Below are positions 28,039 through 36,002 of a stretch of DNA of 64,000 nt, piece by piece. Both the position numbers and the translations under genes were made by a program. Source of the DNA: DASVWZ01 sp036392935 (GTDB taxonomy: Bacteria > Acidobacteriota > Terriglobia > Terriglobales > Acidobacteriaceae); contig DASVWZ010000297.1 of assembly GCA_036392935.1 (NCBI GenBank), forward strand, positions 1-64,000, given 5' to 3'. Under the pieces are notes generated by a model. That model saw nothing but the letters and a program-made list of their open reading frames with translations. It made no database searches and was not told where the DNA came from. Positions within the stretch are counted from its first letter, which is position 1. Every line of letters begins with the position of its first letter.

Positions 28039-28668
28039 TTACTGCTTGATCATCAGCGGAACCGGCTGGTCATAAGGATGGATGGTCACCGTCAGCGACT
28101 TCCGCCCGGCAAAATCCTGTGCCGTCACCGGGAACGACACAATGACGGTTCCCGCAGCTTGCCCGCCTGCCTCGATCTTGGTCTCCGGCCGCAACGGCGC
28201 CATCGCATGCTGCTTCAAGTCCGGCATCGCCTGAAAATACCGCTCGAAGTCCGCTGCCGATGCCGCCTCGTCATTGAAGCTTCCGCCCGCGGTCTCAAGC
28301 GTTGCGTCGATCGTCCGAACCCAGTAGGGCTTGTCGCTCTTGTTCACCACAGAAACATTCACCGCGACCATCAACAGCTTCTGGTCAGGAACCGCTACGG
28401 AAACCACATCGCTATAGGTCCCGGTCGTGCTCGACGTCGGACGCTGTATGAGCGCCATCACCGCCACCACCACCACCACCGCTCCCGCTGCGATGCCCAG
28501 AATCTTGAGCGGAGGCAGCTTCTTGTCGGCAGTTCCAAACTCTTCCGATATATCGAACTTGCCGCCTAAGGAAGGCCTGAGCTCAGATGGATTTGCAGCC
28601 TCATGCGCGGCTTCGGCAGGAGTCATGCCTTCTGCGTCTGGAGATGCGGGGTTCGGTTCGTCAGCCAT
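28039..28668 (-). CDS. Single-pass membrane protein of unknown function
   Basis: A 209-residue protein. An acidic, Pro/Ala-rich cytoplasmic N-terminus (about 1-50) is followed by one membrane helix (LKILGIAAGAVVVVVAVMALI). The outer domain (about 75-209) is beta-rich (LLMVAVNVSVVNKSDKPYWVRTIDATLE, then GTVIVSFPVTAQDFAGRKSLTVTIHPYDQP) and resembles the immunoglobulin-like DUF4352 type in its layout. That is a resemblance, not an identification. The start ATG 28668 is better than the frame back to 28713. It is divergent from the GloVer-repeat gene. Confidence 0.65.
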   Translation of the reverse strand: MADEPNPASPDAEGMTPAEAAHEAANPSELRPSLGGKFDISEEFGTADKKLPPLKILGIAAGAVVVVVAVMALIQRPTSSTTGTYSDVVSVAVPDQKLLMVAVNVSVVNKSDKPYWVRTIDATLETAGGSFNDEAASAADFERYFQAMPDLKQHAMAPLRPETKIEAGGQAAGTVIVSFPVTAQDFAGRKSLTVTIHPYDQPVPLMIKQ

Positions 28669-28901
28669 AATAAAGATTGTACTGCGCAACCCGTAAGGTC
28701 CGGCTCGTCGCATGCAAAGTCTTGCTACTAGTTCGCAAGCCTGAGCAATCTACCCAATCGGGACGATTCAGTGTATACTCTCGTTCATTTGGGGCGTCAT
28801 TCGCCCAATGCCGTACTGGTGGCCGAAAGGCGCCAGGTCTGATCGATAGGTTCGATCGGCAGGTTCGATCAAAGATCCCAAGCAGATCCGAGGAGATGCG
28901 A

Positions 28902-30089
28902 ATGAAAAACCAGCCTGTTCTGTTCGCTGTCATATTGTTACTTGCAGCCTTACCGGCATTTGCAGCCAGCGAAAAGGTACTGCATAGCTTCAAAGGCACC
29001 GACGGAACCATTCCCTATGGGAGCTTGGTCTTCGATTCCGGCGGAAACCTTTACGGCACCGCCGCCGAGGGCGGAGCCCATGGTACCGGCGCCGTCTTCA
29101 CCATGGTGCCCTCGGGTGGAAAATGGACGGAAAAAGTGATCCACTCCTTCAGCAGCTCGGCGCAAGACGGAGCCTCCCCGGAAGCGAACTTGGTCTTCGA
29201 CGCCAACGGGAATTTGTACGGCACCACCACCAAAGGCGGCACGCATAGTGACGGCGTCATCTTTGAGCTCTTGCCTTCTGGCGGTAAATGGTCGGAAAAA
29301 ATACTGATGGCCTTTGACGGTACCGACGGCAGCAATCCGGTCGGCGGAGTGATTTTCGATGGGTCCGGCAAGCTGTACGGCCCAACTTTCCTCGGCGGTT
29401 CAAAAAAAGACGGCATCATTTTCAGCCTTGTGTTGTCCAGTGGACAGTGGACAGAGAAGGTGCTGCACACCTTCAATGGCGGCGATGGGGCCAATCCATG
29501 GGGCAGCCTGGTATTAGGGCCCACGGGCCGCTTGTTTGGTGCGGCAGCTGGCGATGGTGTGTACAAGGACGGAGCCGTGTTCGAATTAGTTCCGGCAGCT
29601 GGAAAGTGGACTGAAAAGGTAGCCCACAGTTTTGATTTCGCGAATCTTGATGGTGCGAACCCATACGGGACATTGATTGCTGATGCCAATGGGAACCTTT
29701 ATGGCACAACAGTAAACGGCGGCCAGAACAACTCCGGAACTGTGTTTGAACTCTCTCCCAAGGTCGGTGGCGGGTGGACTGAGACTATTCTGTACGACTT
29801 CCAGAACAACGGAACTGACGGGATATTGCCCTACGGCGGGCTGCTTTTGGACTCGGCTGGGAACTTGTATGGGACTACATACCAGGGCGGTGCTCACAGC
29901 GACGGCACAGTCTTCGAGCTTTCTCTATCCAGCGGCGTCTGGACCGAAACCGTCCTCTATAGTTTCAACGGCGCCAGCGGCGCTAACCCGTTTGGCGGCC
30001 TCATCCTCGACAGCGCTGGAAACCTGTACGGAAGCACATCGGCCGGCGGCGCCAACGGCAAGGGTGTGGTGTTTGAGATCATCCCGTAG
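28902..30089 (+). CDS. Secreted GloVer tandem-repeat protein
   Basis: A 395-residue exported protein with a signal peptide (MKNQPVLFAVILLLAALPAFA). It is made of about seven repeats of roughly 50 residues with the recurring phrase NLYGTT..GGxxxxGxVFEL followed by LYSFxGxxGxNPxGGL, the choice-of-anchor GloVer repeat of Acidobacteriota and relatives. A beta-propeller-like surface protein is likely; ligand unknown. ATG 28902 has AGGAG 6 bases upstream; the frame opens as far back as 28677 without support. Two copies of AGGTTCGATC lie in the presumed leader (around 28847-28869). Confidence 0.85.
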   Translation: MKNQPVLFAVILLLAALPAFAASEKVLHSFKGTDGTIPYGSLVFDSGGNLYGTAAEGGAHGTGAVFTMVPSGGKWTEKVIHSFSSSAQDGASPEANLVFDANGNLYGTTTKGGTHSDGVIFELLPSGGKWSEKILMAFDGTDGSNPVGGVIFDGSGKLYGPTFLGGSKKDGIIFSLVLSSGQWTEKVLHTFNGGDGANPWGSLVLGPTGRLFGAAAGDGVYKDGAVFELVPAAGKWTEKVAHSFDFANLDGANPYGTLIADANGNLYGTTVNGGQNNSGTVFELSPKVGGGWTETILYDFQNNGTDGILPYGGLLLDSAGNLYGTTYQGGAHSDGTVFELSLSSGVWTETVLYSFNGASGANPFGGLILDSAGNLYGSTSAGGANGKGVVFEIIP

Positions 30090-30152
30090 AGCTGGAATCC
30101 GTCGTTGACTCGGAACCGGCGGTAACCCAAGGAAGTCAGTGAACTAAAGCAA

Positions 30153-30177
30153 AACGCCCGGAATTCTTCCGGGCGTT
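30153..30177 (-). terminator. Terminator between the GloVer gene and trxA
   Basis: Perfect 11-bp stem AACGCCCGGAA/TTCCGGGCGTT with a 3-base loop. On the minus strand it is followed by TTGCTTT, so it mainly ends trxA transcription; on the plus strand it may also stop the GloVer gene. Confidence 0.85.
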
Positions 30178-30200
30178 CCTGTTTGCTGCCTCATCTTCTC

Positions 30201-30533
30201 TTAGCCAATGTGCTTGTCCAGCGCCTGCTGGATCTTCTCTTTCGGCACAAATCCCACAATCTGTTCCTTTACCTGTCCACCCTTGAACACCAGTAGCGTC
30301 GGAATGCCGCGCACCCCGTAGCGCATTGGGGTGGCGCTATTGCGGTCGACATCCATTTTGCCGACTTTCACCTTGCCGTCGTATTCCTGGGCGAGTTCCT
30401 CGACAATGGGAGCGATGGCGCGGCACGGTCCGCACCAGGTCGCCCAGAAGTCCACCAGAACCGGAGTTTCGGACTTCAGAACATCCTGGTCGAAATTCGA
30501 ATCGTTCACCTCTAAAATGCCTTTGCCTGCCAT
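30201..30533 (-). CDS. trxA: Thioredoxin
   Basis: A 110-residue thioredoxin with the redox motif WCGPC (Cys34, Cys37), the cis-proline segment GIPTLLVFKGG and the usual fold length. It reduces protein disulfides in the cytoplasm. It probably also serves partners in this window that need thiol reductant, such as the glutathione-peroxidase-like protein and MsrB (inference from family knowledge). It has its own terminator (30153-30177) and an AAGGAG site before the ATG, and appears monocistronic. Confidence 0.96.
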   Translation of the reverse strand: MAGKGILEVNDSNFDQDVLKSETPVLVDFWATWCGPCRAIAPIVEELAQEYDGKVKVGKMDVDRNSATPMRYGVRGIPTLLVFKGGQVKEQIVGFVPKEKIQQALDKHIG

Positions 30534-30711
30534 GGGTCTCCTTAGGGTTGTAATGGCTCGTAAGCCGTTTCTTATGGTGGGCGCTAGCCCCGACCAACTA
30601 TCTTAGCACTACATTGGATGCTGGACTGCCGCGAAGGTCGCAAAGCGGGGCTGGTGCGGACCTCGGTAAAGGATTGCGGTTCCGGGTTGGCCACGTAGGG
30701 GCGAACAAAAT

Positions 30712-30953
30712 TAAAAGGCGTCCTGAAACATCATCAGGACGCCTCGGCAGCCCTCCCCCAGAACTGCCAAACCACGACTGGATAGTAGCCCGCGGCCATC
30801 GTTGTGTAAATGTCACTTTGGTAATTCACGGAAGTGCGTGCGGTAACCCGGCAGAAGCTTTTGAGGTAATCAGTGCACTGGGGAAACCGTCAGAAAGACC
30901 TTCAGATTCAATAGCTACGGGAGAGCGCAAAAGCGGCTTAGGTTACCTTGGCG
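30712..30953 (-). ncRNA. Candidate structured small RNA
   Basis: On the minus strand a GATAAT box (30965-30960) overlaps the anti-sigma stop codon, which would start an RNA near 30953. The first part pairs over about 106 bases: GGTAACC (30947-30941) with GGTTACC (30848-30842), and inside it GCTTTTG (30934-30928) with CAAAAGC (30863-30857). A second hairpin GGCAG/CTGCC follows near 30747-30769, then an intrinsic terminator at 30743-30717. It could equally be a structured 3' tail of the anti-sigma message. I match it to no known RNA family. Confidence 0.35.
30717..30743 (-). terminator. Rho-independent terminator
   Basis: Perfect 10-bp stem GGCGTCCTGA/TCAGGACGCC with a 7-base loop. On the minus strand it is followed by TTTTAATTTT. 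It ends either the sigma/anti-sigma transcript or the candidate small RNA just upstream. Confidence 0.85.
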
Positions 30954-30960
30954 CCGCCGA

Positions 30961-31935
30961 TTATCGAACGCTGGCTCTTGCAGACGGCGTGACCTCTTTG
31001 ACCTGCCACGTCGATCCTCCGTCCTGTGTGGACCACAGTTGGCCTGACGACGTGCTCAATCGCCCTTCTTCAATGTCGCGAAACTCCACTCCCACGACAT
31101 CGCTGGTTAGCGGCTCTCCTTGAGCCACCGGCTGCATTTTCATCCAGTGATCGCCGGCGTCGGCGGAATGATAAAGCGCGCCGTTCGTTCCGCCCACCCA
31201 GATGTCAAACCCGCTCGCCGAAACCGCCCGCAGGCTGGTCTCAAGAGACACCGCAACCGGTTCCCAGGTGCGGCCCATATCGAATGAGCGCTGCAGGCTG
31301 CCATCGGCAGTGAGCGCCCAGCGGGGAGCCCGCGGGGAATTCAGAAGCGCGGCCATCGAAACATCCCCCGCCGTGTTGGCCGCCGATGTTGGAACGTCAT
31401 CCTTCGCCCGCCCCGGGATTACGTCGCCGTTTCCACGCGCCACTCTGTTGTTCATCTTTTGGAGCGGAGTTTGTGCCTGAGAAATCGGCGGCGCAGGCTC
31501 CGCAGAGACCTCTTTCGAAGCTGCCTCTCCGGCCGGCGAGACAACCTGAGTATTGTTCGAGCTTAGCTGCGCGGCGGGTACTTCTACGCCAGAGTGCGTT
31601 TGATCCGTTACTTTTTCTCTCTGGTGCAGCGTGACCGCCGCGCCCACTACGACGATGCAGGCAATCGCTGCGCCCCAGCGCAAAACCGGCCAGGAAAAGC
31701 GTGACGCAACCACCGGCCGGAAAACTCTGTCCATCGCAACCGCTTCCGGCGCGGCCAACGCAACCACGTCGCGGCACTCCGAGCACCGCGCCAGGTGACT
31801 TATTACCTGCAGGCGATCTTTACCGGCCAGTGTCTGCTCCGTGAAAGCACTGAGCAGGTTCGCATCGGGATGGCCCTGACCCGCCGCCGCGCCATTCGCC
31901 AGCCGCTCGATTACGATTTTTGGTACGCCCGCCAT
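30961..31935 (-). CDS. Anti-sigma factor fused to a YCF48-like domain
   Basis: A 324-residue membrane protein. The N-terminal zinc-finger anti-sigma motif is HLARCSEC (His47, Cys51, Cys54). One transmembrane helix (WGAAIACIVVVGAAVTL, about 80-97) follows, then a low-complexity linker. The C-terminal part (about 220-320) is a BNR/YCF48-like beta-propeller segment (TADGSLQRSFDMGRTWEPV, NGALYHSADAGDHWMKM, GQLWSTQDGGSTWQV). The cytoplasmic finger would hold the sigma factor encoded directly upstream; the outer repeats could sense an envelope signal (inference). ATG 31935 is 34 bases after the sigma stop. Confidence 0.85.
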   Translation of the reverse strand: MAGVPKIVIERLANGAAAGQGHPDANLLSAFTEQTLAGKDRLQVISHLARCSECRDVVALAAPEAVAMDRVFRPVVASRFSWPVLRWGAAIACIVVVGAAVTLHQREKVTDQTHSGVEVPAAQLSSNNTQVVSPAGEAASKEVSAEPAPPISQAQTPLQKMNNRVARGNGDVIPGRAKDDVPTSAANTAGDVSMAALLNSPRAPRWALTADGSLQRSFDMGRTWEPVAVSLETSLRAVSASGFDIWVGGTNGALYHSADAGDHWMKMQPVAQGEPLTSDVVGVEFRDIEEGRLSTSSGQLWSTQDGGSTWQVKEVTPSARASVR

Positions 31936-31969
31936 TACTTTGCCCCTTGTCCTATTGCCTTGCCAATCC

Positions 31970-32929
31970 CTACACCGAACCCGCCTCGTCTCGCACCCTG
32001 GCCTCCAACTTGGTGGTACTCTTCGGCCTTCTATCGGAGAACGTCGCAGGTGCATTTTCTTGCACCAGCCGTTCCCGTAGGCTTACACGAAGGTCTCTAA
32101 CGTCGACCTCGAGCGCCTCCTCGGCCTGCCGCCGGCTCATCCCACGGCCCCTCAGGTTCGCCAAAACCTGCTTCCGCAATGACTTAGCCAGCTTGTCTAA
32201 TTTCCGGCTGATGGTCGATTCATGCACGCCCAGCGTCCGCGCAATCTCAGCCAGCGTCCGCTCATCAAGAAAATAAGCTGCCAGCACGAACCGGTCTTCA
32301 GCTTCCAGCGCGCCGATTGCCTCATCCGTAGCGGCTTCCAGCCGAGGATCCGCCGCCGCCACTTCTTCCTGCTCCGGGGTCGCAAACTGCGCGCCTTCTT
32401 CACTTTCCTCATCTAGGCTGACCAGTCGGCGCGTCCGCCGGAAGCGATTAACGTGCTCCTGCGCCATGACCGTCCGTAGCCATCCTTCGAGCGAGCCGCG
32501 GCCCATGTAAGACGCCAGCTTCGAAACCCGCTGCCCATCGCGGAGCGAAGTGCCATACAGATCGGCATAGATCGAGTCAGCCAGATCGCGCCCGGCTGAA
32601 CCCTCTTTGGTGATATAGTTCGCGATCTCGAACAGCTTTTCGCGATAGCGCACCAGGAATGCCTCCCAAGCCTGATTGTGGCCAGCGGCGCATGCCCGCG
32701 CCAGCGCCAGCTCCTCAATCTTCAAAGCACAACAAAACGTGTGCGCTTCGGCAATCCCCGCATCGGGTGCATACTTATCGACAATCTCAGCCAGAATCAG
32801 GGCAAAATCCTCACGGCACAGACCAAAAGAGTCAGCCCTGCTCTTCGGATAGAGCTCTGCCACCGTCCGCTCCAGCTCCGGCTTAACGGCTGGCGTGGTC
32901 TTTACGCTTTTCTTGGGAACGACGGGCAT
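31970..32929 (-). CDS. RNA polymerase sigma-70-type (ECF-like) factor
   Basis: A 319-residue sigma factor. Region 2 is around residues 80-160 (AWEAFLVRYREKLFEIANYI, then GRGSLEGWLRTVMAQEHVNRFRR). Region 4 is around 205-275 (LEAEDRFVLAAYFLDERTLAEIARTLGVHESTISRKLDKL), with a helix-turn-helix. About 70 extra residues at the N-terminus and about 45 at the C-terminus are unusual for ECF factors. It is followed by its likely anti-sigma partner in the same orientation, so they form a sigma/anti-sigma operon. The regulon is unknown. Confidence 0.9.
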   Translation of the reverse strand: MPVVPKKSVKTTPAVKPELERTVAELYPKSRADSFGLCREDFALILAEIVDKYAPDAGIAEAHTFCCALKIEELALARACAAGHNQAWEAFLVRYREKLFEIANYITKEGSAGRDLADSIYADLYGTSLRDGQRVSKLASYMGRGSLEGWLRTVMAQEHVNRFRRTRRLVSLDEESEEGAQFATPEQEEVAAADPRLEAATDEAIGALEAEDRFVLAAYFLDERTLAEIARTLGVHESTISRKLDKLAKSLRKQVLANLRGRGMSRRQAEEALEVDVRDLRVSLRERLVQENAPATFSDRRPKSTTKLEARVRDEAGSV

Positions 32930-33023
32930 CGGCCTGTAGTGCTCTCGACCTTTATTTTAGACGCCGCGAGCAAGGAAATGGTCGTTTGAAGAAAGATTCG
33001 GGCTGGAAAGGGGCACAAACTGA

Positions 33024-33269
33024 CTACGACTTGCTGCGCGAGAAACTCACCAGGCGCGAGAACTCCGTCCACATGGCGTGGAAAGTTCCACTGCTCACGA
33101 ACGGCCAACCTACCAGAGCGACCGCCGCGACCGTCAATAGCCCTCGCCAGTCAGGAAATAGATTCGATGGAGAGGCGGTGGGCTCCGCTGGACCCTCGGG
33201 CCCGACGGCAAAATCGAACGCCTCATTGCGCTTGCGCAGATTTGCCGGAACTCCGTCCCAGACATGCAT
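33024..33269 (-). CDS. Small single-helix membrane protein
   Basis: An 81-residue frame on the minus strand with natural-looking codon use. It has a soluble N-terminal half (MHVWDGVPANLRKRNEAFDF, then a Pro/Ala-rich part) and one membrane helix (GLLTVAAVALVGWPFVSSG), ending in a Ser/Arg/Lys-rich tail. No family is recognised and no ribosome site is clear. A competing 98-codon frame on the plus strand covers the same bases but looks less natural. It lies between the sigma-factor gene (divergent side) and the cupin gene. Confidence 0.4.
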   Translation of the reverse strand: MHVWDGVPANLRKRNEAFDFAVGPEGPAEPTASPSNLFPDWRGLLTVAAVALVGWPFVSSGTFHAMWTEFSRLVSFSRSKS

Positions 33270-33404
33270 GTACCCAGTCTAGGGAGCGGGGAAACCACTT
33301 GAAAAGTTACGTCAGGGAAAGCGAGTGGTTACCGTTAGAGCAGCCCGAAACGCGCACCCGAAAACCTATCAACGATGTCTGGTGGGGAAGCGGCAGCGCC
33401 TTGG

Positions 33405-33725
33405 CTAGCTTTCCGGAGGCGCAAAGAACACCAGCAATACCAACTCCTCGGCAACGTCGTAAAACCTGTGCTCGACCTCGCCAGCCACAAAAATCACCGA
33501 ACCTGTTTCGACTGCTCGGTCCTCGTCACCCACCTTCATCCGCGCCCGTCCGCGAATCACATAGTAAAGCTCATCTTCGTGGTGCGGTGTTTGCGGATCG
33601 GCTCCGCCCGCCGGAAGCACATAAACGCCCGCGCTCATCGACGCCACGCGGAGAAATTCCAGATAGCCTTTTTTCTTCGCCTCCCGCTCGCGCAAAAGCT
33701 CCGGCAGTTCAAGAAAATTCTTCAT
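33405..33725 (-). CDS. Cupin-domain protein
   Basis: A 106-residue single-domain cupin. The metal motif is visible as HHEDELYYVIRG (His, His, Glu) and the second motif as EVEHRFYDV (His). Small cupins of this kind bind a metal and a small ligand; no reaction can be assigned. Its start overlaps the stop of a TetR-family gene (ATGA, 33722-33725), so the two are coupled and probably in the same pathway. Function is otherwise unknown. Confidence 0.85.
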   Translation of the reverse strand: MKNFLELPELLREREAKKKGYLEFLRVASMSAGVYVLPAGGADPQTPHHEDELYYVIRGRARMKVGDEDRAVETGSVIFVAGEVEHRFYDVAEELVLLVFFAPPES

Positions 33726-34327
33726 CGGAACGCCCCCTCGAAAAACAGGTCGGTGTACTGCTGTGCCAATTGCTCGGCATTCAGCGAACCCTCAGGCCGG
33801 TACCACTGATAGAGCCAGTTGATCATACCCAGCAGCGCGAATGTCGCTGCTCGGGTCGATACGCGATTCATTCCACTGCGAGCGCGTTGGACATCCGCTA
33901 CCAGGCCCTCCACAAAATGCACATAGTCTTTTTTCCGTCGGTTGATTTTCCGTCGCAACGATGGCGGCAGCGGATGGTTCTCGTGCAGCATGATGCTGAT
34001 CTCGCGGTCATAGGGGCTGAGCACGACTTCCACGTGACAGCGAATCAGATGCCGGAGTCGCTGCTCTGGGCCTGCCACCGTACGCACCGGCTCCATCACC
34101 CGGTCTTCGGCGATCTTCATCGCCTGCTCCATCAGGCTGAACAGGATTTCATCCTTGCTCTGGAAATGATGATAGAGTCCGCCTTTGCTGAATTTCAGCG
34201 CCGCCGCAACATCGTTCATAGATGTCGCATCGTATCCGCGCCGATGAAACAGCCGCACCGCCGTTCGCAAAATCTCCTGTCGCGAATCCGTTGCCGCCGC
34301 CCGAGCCATTGCTCGAAGCATAACCAC
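33722..34327 (-). CDS. TetR-family transcriptional regulator
   Basis: A 201-residue TetR repressor. The N-terminal helix-turn-helix (ILRTAVRLFHRRGYDATSMNDVAAALKFSKGGLYHHFQSKDEIL) is typical. The rest is helical and matches the KstR-like branch (PSLRRKINRRKKDYVHFVEG, MINWLYQWYRPEGSL). Start choice is uncertain: ATGs at 34327, 34321 and 34309 are all possible, with 34309 giving a more usual N-terminus. It precedes the cupin gene with a 4-base overlap and likely regulates that gene pair. The photolyase gene is divergent, about 100 bases away. Confidence 0.88.
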   Translation of the reverse strand: MVMLRAMARAAATDSRQEILRTAVRLFHRRGYDATSMNDVAAALKFSKGGLYHHFQSKDEILFSLMEQAMKIAEDRVMEPVRTVAGPEQRLRHLIRCHVEVVLSPYDREISIMLHENHPLPPSLRRKINRRKKDYVHFVEGLVADVQRARSGMNRVSTRAATFALLGMINWLYQWYRPEGSLNAEQLAQQYTDLFFEGAFR

Positions 34328-34428
34328 TCTGCCGCGAAGATGCCAAGCGGTCCGGCATGAGTCACGCCCTTTCGCGGTCTTTGCGGTAAGAGCTTCTCAA
34401 CTCTTAAAGTAGACAGGGGACGGCTTGA

Positions 34429-35823
34429 ATGAACCGCGTTGAAAAACTCCGCGAAGACCCGCGCGTGACCATCCGAAGGGCCAGCGACCCGGATCCTGCC
34501 GGCCGCTGCGTCGTTTACTGGATGCAACGCTCCCAGCGCGCCCACGACAATCCGGCCCTCAACATTGCAATCGATCTCGGCAATGAACTGCGCAAACCGG
34601 TGGTCGTCTTTTTTGCGCCTGTGCCTTTTTATCCTCACGCCAACTTGCGCCATTACTATTTCTTGGCTCAGGGCATTGCCGATATCGCTGATGGCCTCGA
34701 CCGCCGCGGCGTGGGTTTTGTTTTCCGCGCTTACCCCGATCACAGTCTGCTGAAGTTCTGCAACGAAGTTCGTCCAGCCATCGTCGTCGGCGATGAAAAT
34801 CCCATGCGTGAGCCCGAATCCTGGCGGGTTCGTGCCGCCGAAAAACTCCGTGTGCCGCTCTGGACTGTCGATTCAGACGTCATCGTCCCATCCAAACTGC
34901 TCGGACGCGAACACTTCGCCGCCCGCACCATCCGTCCCCGGATCAACGAGCTGCTTCCTCAATTCTTTGTTCCGCTGGCGAATCCCAAAGCGCAAGTAAA
35001 TTGGAAATCGCCGAAAGGTCTTCACACCTTATCCGCACAGCACGATTTTCTCCGCGATTTGAAACTCGATCGCTCGGTCGGACCGGTCCCTCAATGGCGC
35101 GGCGGCAGCAAACAAGCTCTCCGGATTCTCAACGGGTTTGTCCGCAGCAAGCTTTCCGATTATCCCGAAGACCGCAACCACCCCGAAGCAGACGGCACCA
35201 GCAGGTTGTCTCCCTACCTTCATTTCGGCCACATCGGCCCGCATATTGTTGCAACTGCCGTTCAGAAATCCAACGCTCCTGCAGCGCCAAAGAAAGCCTT
35301 TCTCGAACAGTTGATCGTCCGCCGTGAGCTTTCCGTCAACTTCGTCCGCTTCAATCCACACTACGATTCCATGGAATCCCGCGAGCCCTGGGCTGATCGC
35401 TCACTCGCCGAGCATGCCCGCGACCGCCGGCCCATCCTTTACTCCGAAAAGCAGCTCGAAAACGCCGAAACTCACGACCCCCTGTGGAACGCCGCGCAAA
35501 AACAAATGGTTCTGACCGGCTGGATGCACAACTACTTGCGCATGTACTGGGCCAAGAAAATCCTCGAATGGAGCCCATCGATAGCTTCTGCCGTCCAACG
35601 CGCCGTCTACCTCAACGACCGCTACGAACTCGACGGGCGCGATCCCAACGGATACGCCGGTATCGCCTGGGCAATAGTCGGCAAACACGACCGCGCCTGG
35701 TCTGATCGCCCCATTTTCGGCAAGATTCGTTACATGTCGTTCCAGAGCACCTCAAGAAAGTTCGACTCCAGGCGCTATATCGCCCAAATCGAAGCACTTG
35801 CCGGCAAGAAAAATAAGCCTTGA
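34429..35823 (+). CDS. phr: Class II CPD photolyase
   Basis: A 464-residue DNA photolyase repairing cyclobutane pyrimidine dimers with blue light. It belongs to class II: VVYWMQRSQRAHDNPAL is typical of that class, as are the C-terminal FAD-binding segments (LIVRRELSVNFVRFNPHYDS, TGWMHNYLRMYWAKKILEWS, YELDGRDPNGYAGIAWAIVG). Length fits the class. The upstream start at 34429 has a weak site (GGGGAC). The gene is next to dnaB, but with about 180 bases between them no operon is implied. Confidence 0.93.
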   Translation: MNRVEKLREDPRVTIRRASDPDPAGRCVVYWMQRSQRAHDNPALNIAIDLGNELRKPVVVFFAPVPFYPHANLRHYYFLAQGIADIADGLDRRGVGFVFRAYPDHSLLKFCNEVRPAIVVGDENPMREPESWRVRAAEKLRVPLWTVDSDVIVPSKLLGREHFAARTIRPRINELLPQFFVPLANPKAQVNWKSPKGLHTLSAQHDFLRDLKLDRSVGPVPQWRGGSKQALRILNGFVRSKLSDYPEDRNHPEADGTSRLSPYLHFGHIGPHIVATAVQKSNAPAAPKKAFLEQLIVRRELSVNFVRFNPHYDSMESREPWADRSLAEHARDRRPILYSEKQLENAETHDPLWNAAQKQMVLTGWMHNYLRMYWAKKILEWSPSIASAVQRAVYLNDRYELDGRDPNGYAGIAWAIVGKHDRAWSDRPIFGKIRYMSFQSTSRKFDSRRYIAQIEALAGKKNKP

Positions 35824-36002
35824 CATTTCGCTTTATCTTCGCCTAAAGTCGTTCCTGCTCAGGTTCTCCGCGACCCGGTTTTGCTCCGTGCAACCGCGCC
35901 GCCCAAAAAATTTCATTTCTGCCGCCATTTCCTTGGCTCGCTCACAGCCGTCCACAGTGCGCGACCGGATAACATGGCACCCAACCTTATACAAAGGCGC
36001 TC

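Larger units (their letters stand above)
30534..30960. other. 427-base spacer with candidate small RNA
   Basis: No protein gene is supported: the plus-strand frame at 30614-31123 lies mostly over RNA-like hairpins and the end of the anti-sigma gene. The structured part and terminator are described in the next two entries. Confidence 0.55.

Noticed and set aside
30842..30947. c-di-GMP or c-di-AMP riboswitch
   Set aside because: GGTAACC-type pairing and a GGGGAAACC segment are reminiscent, but the conserved core of neither class is present and no gene follows in the right orientation.
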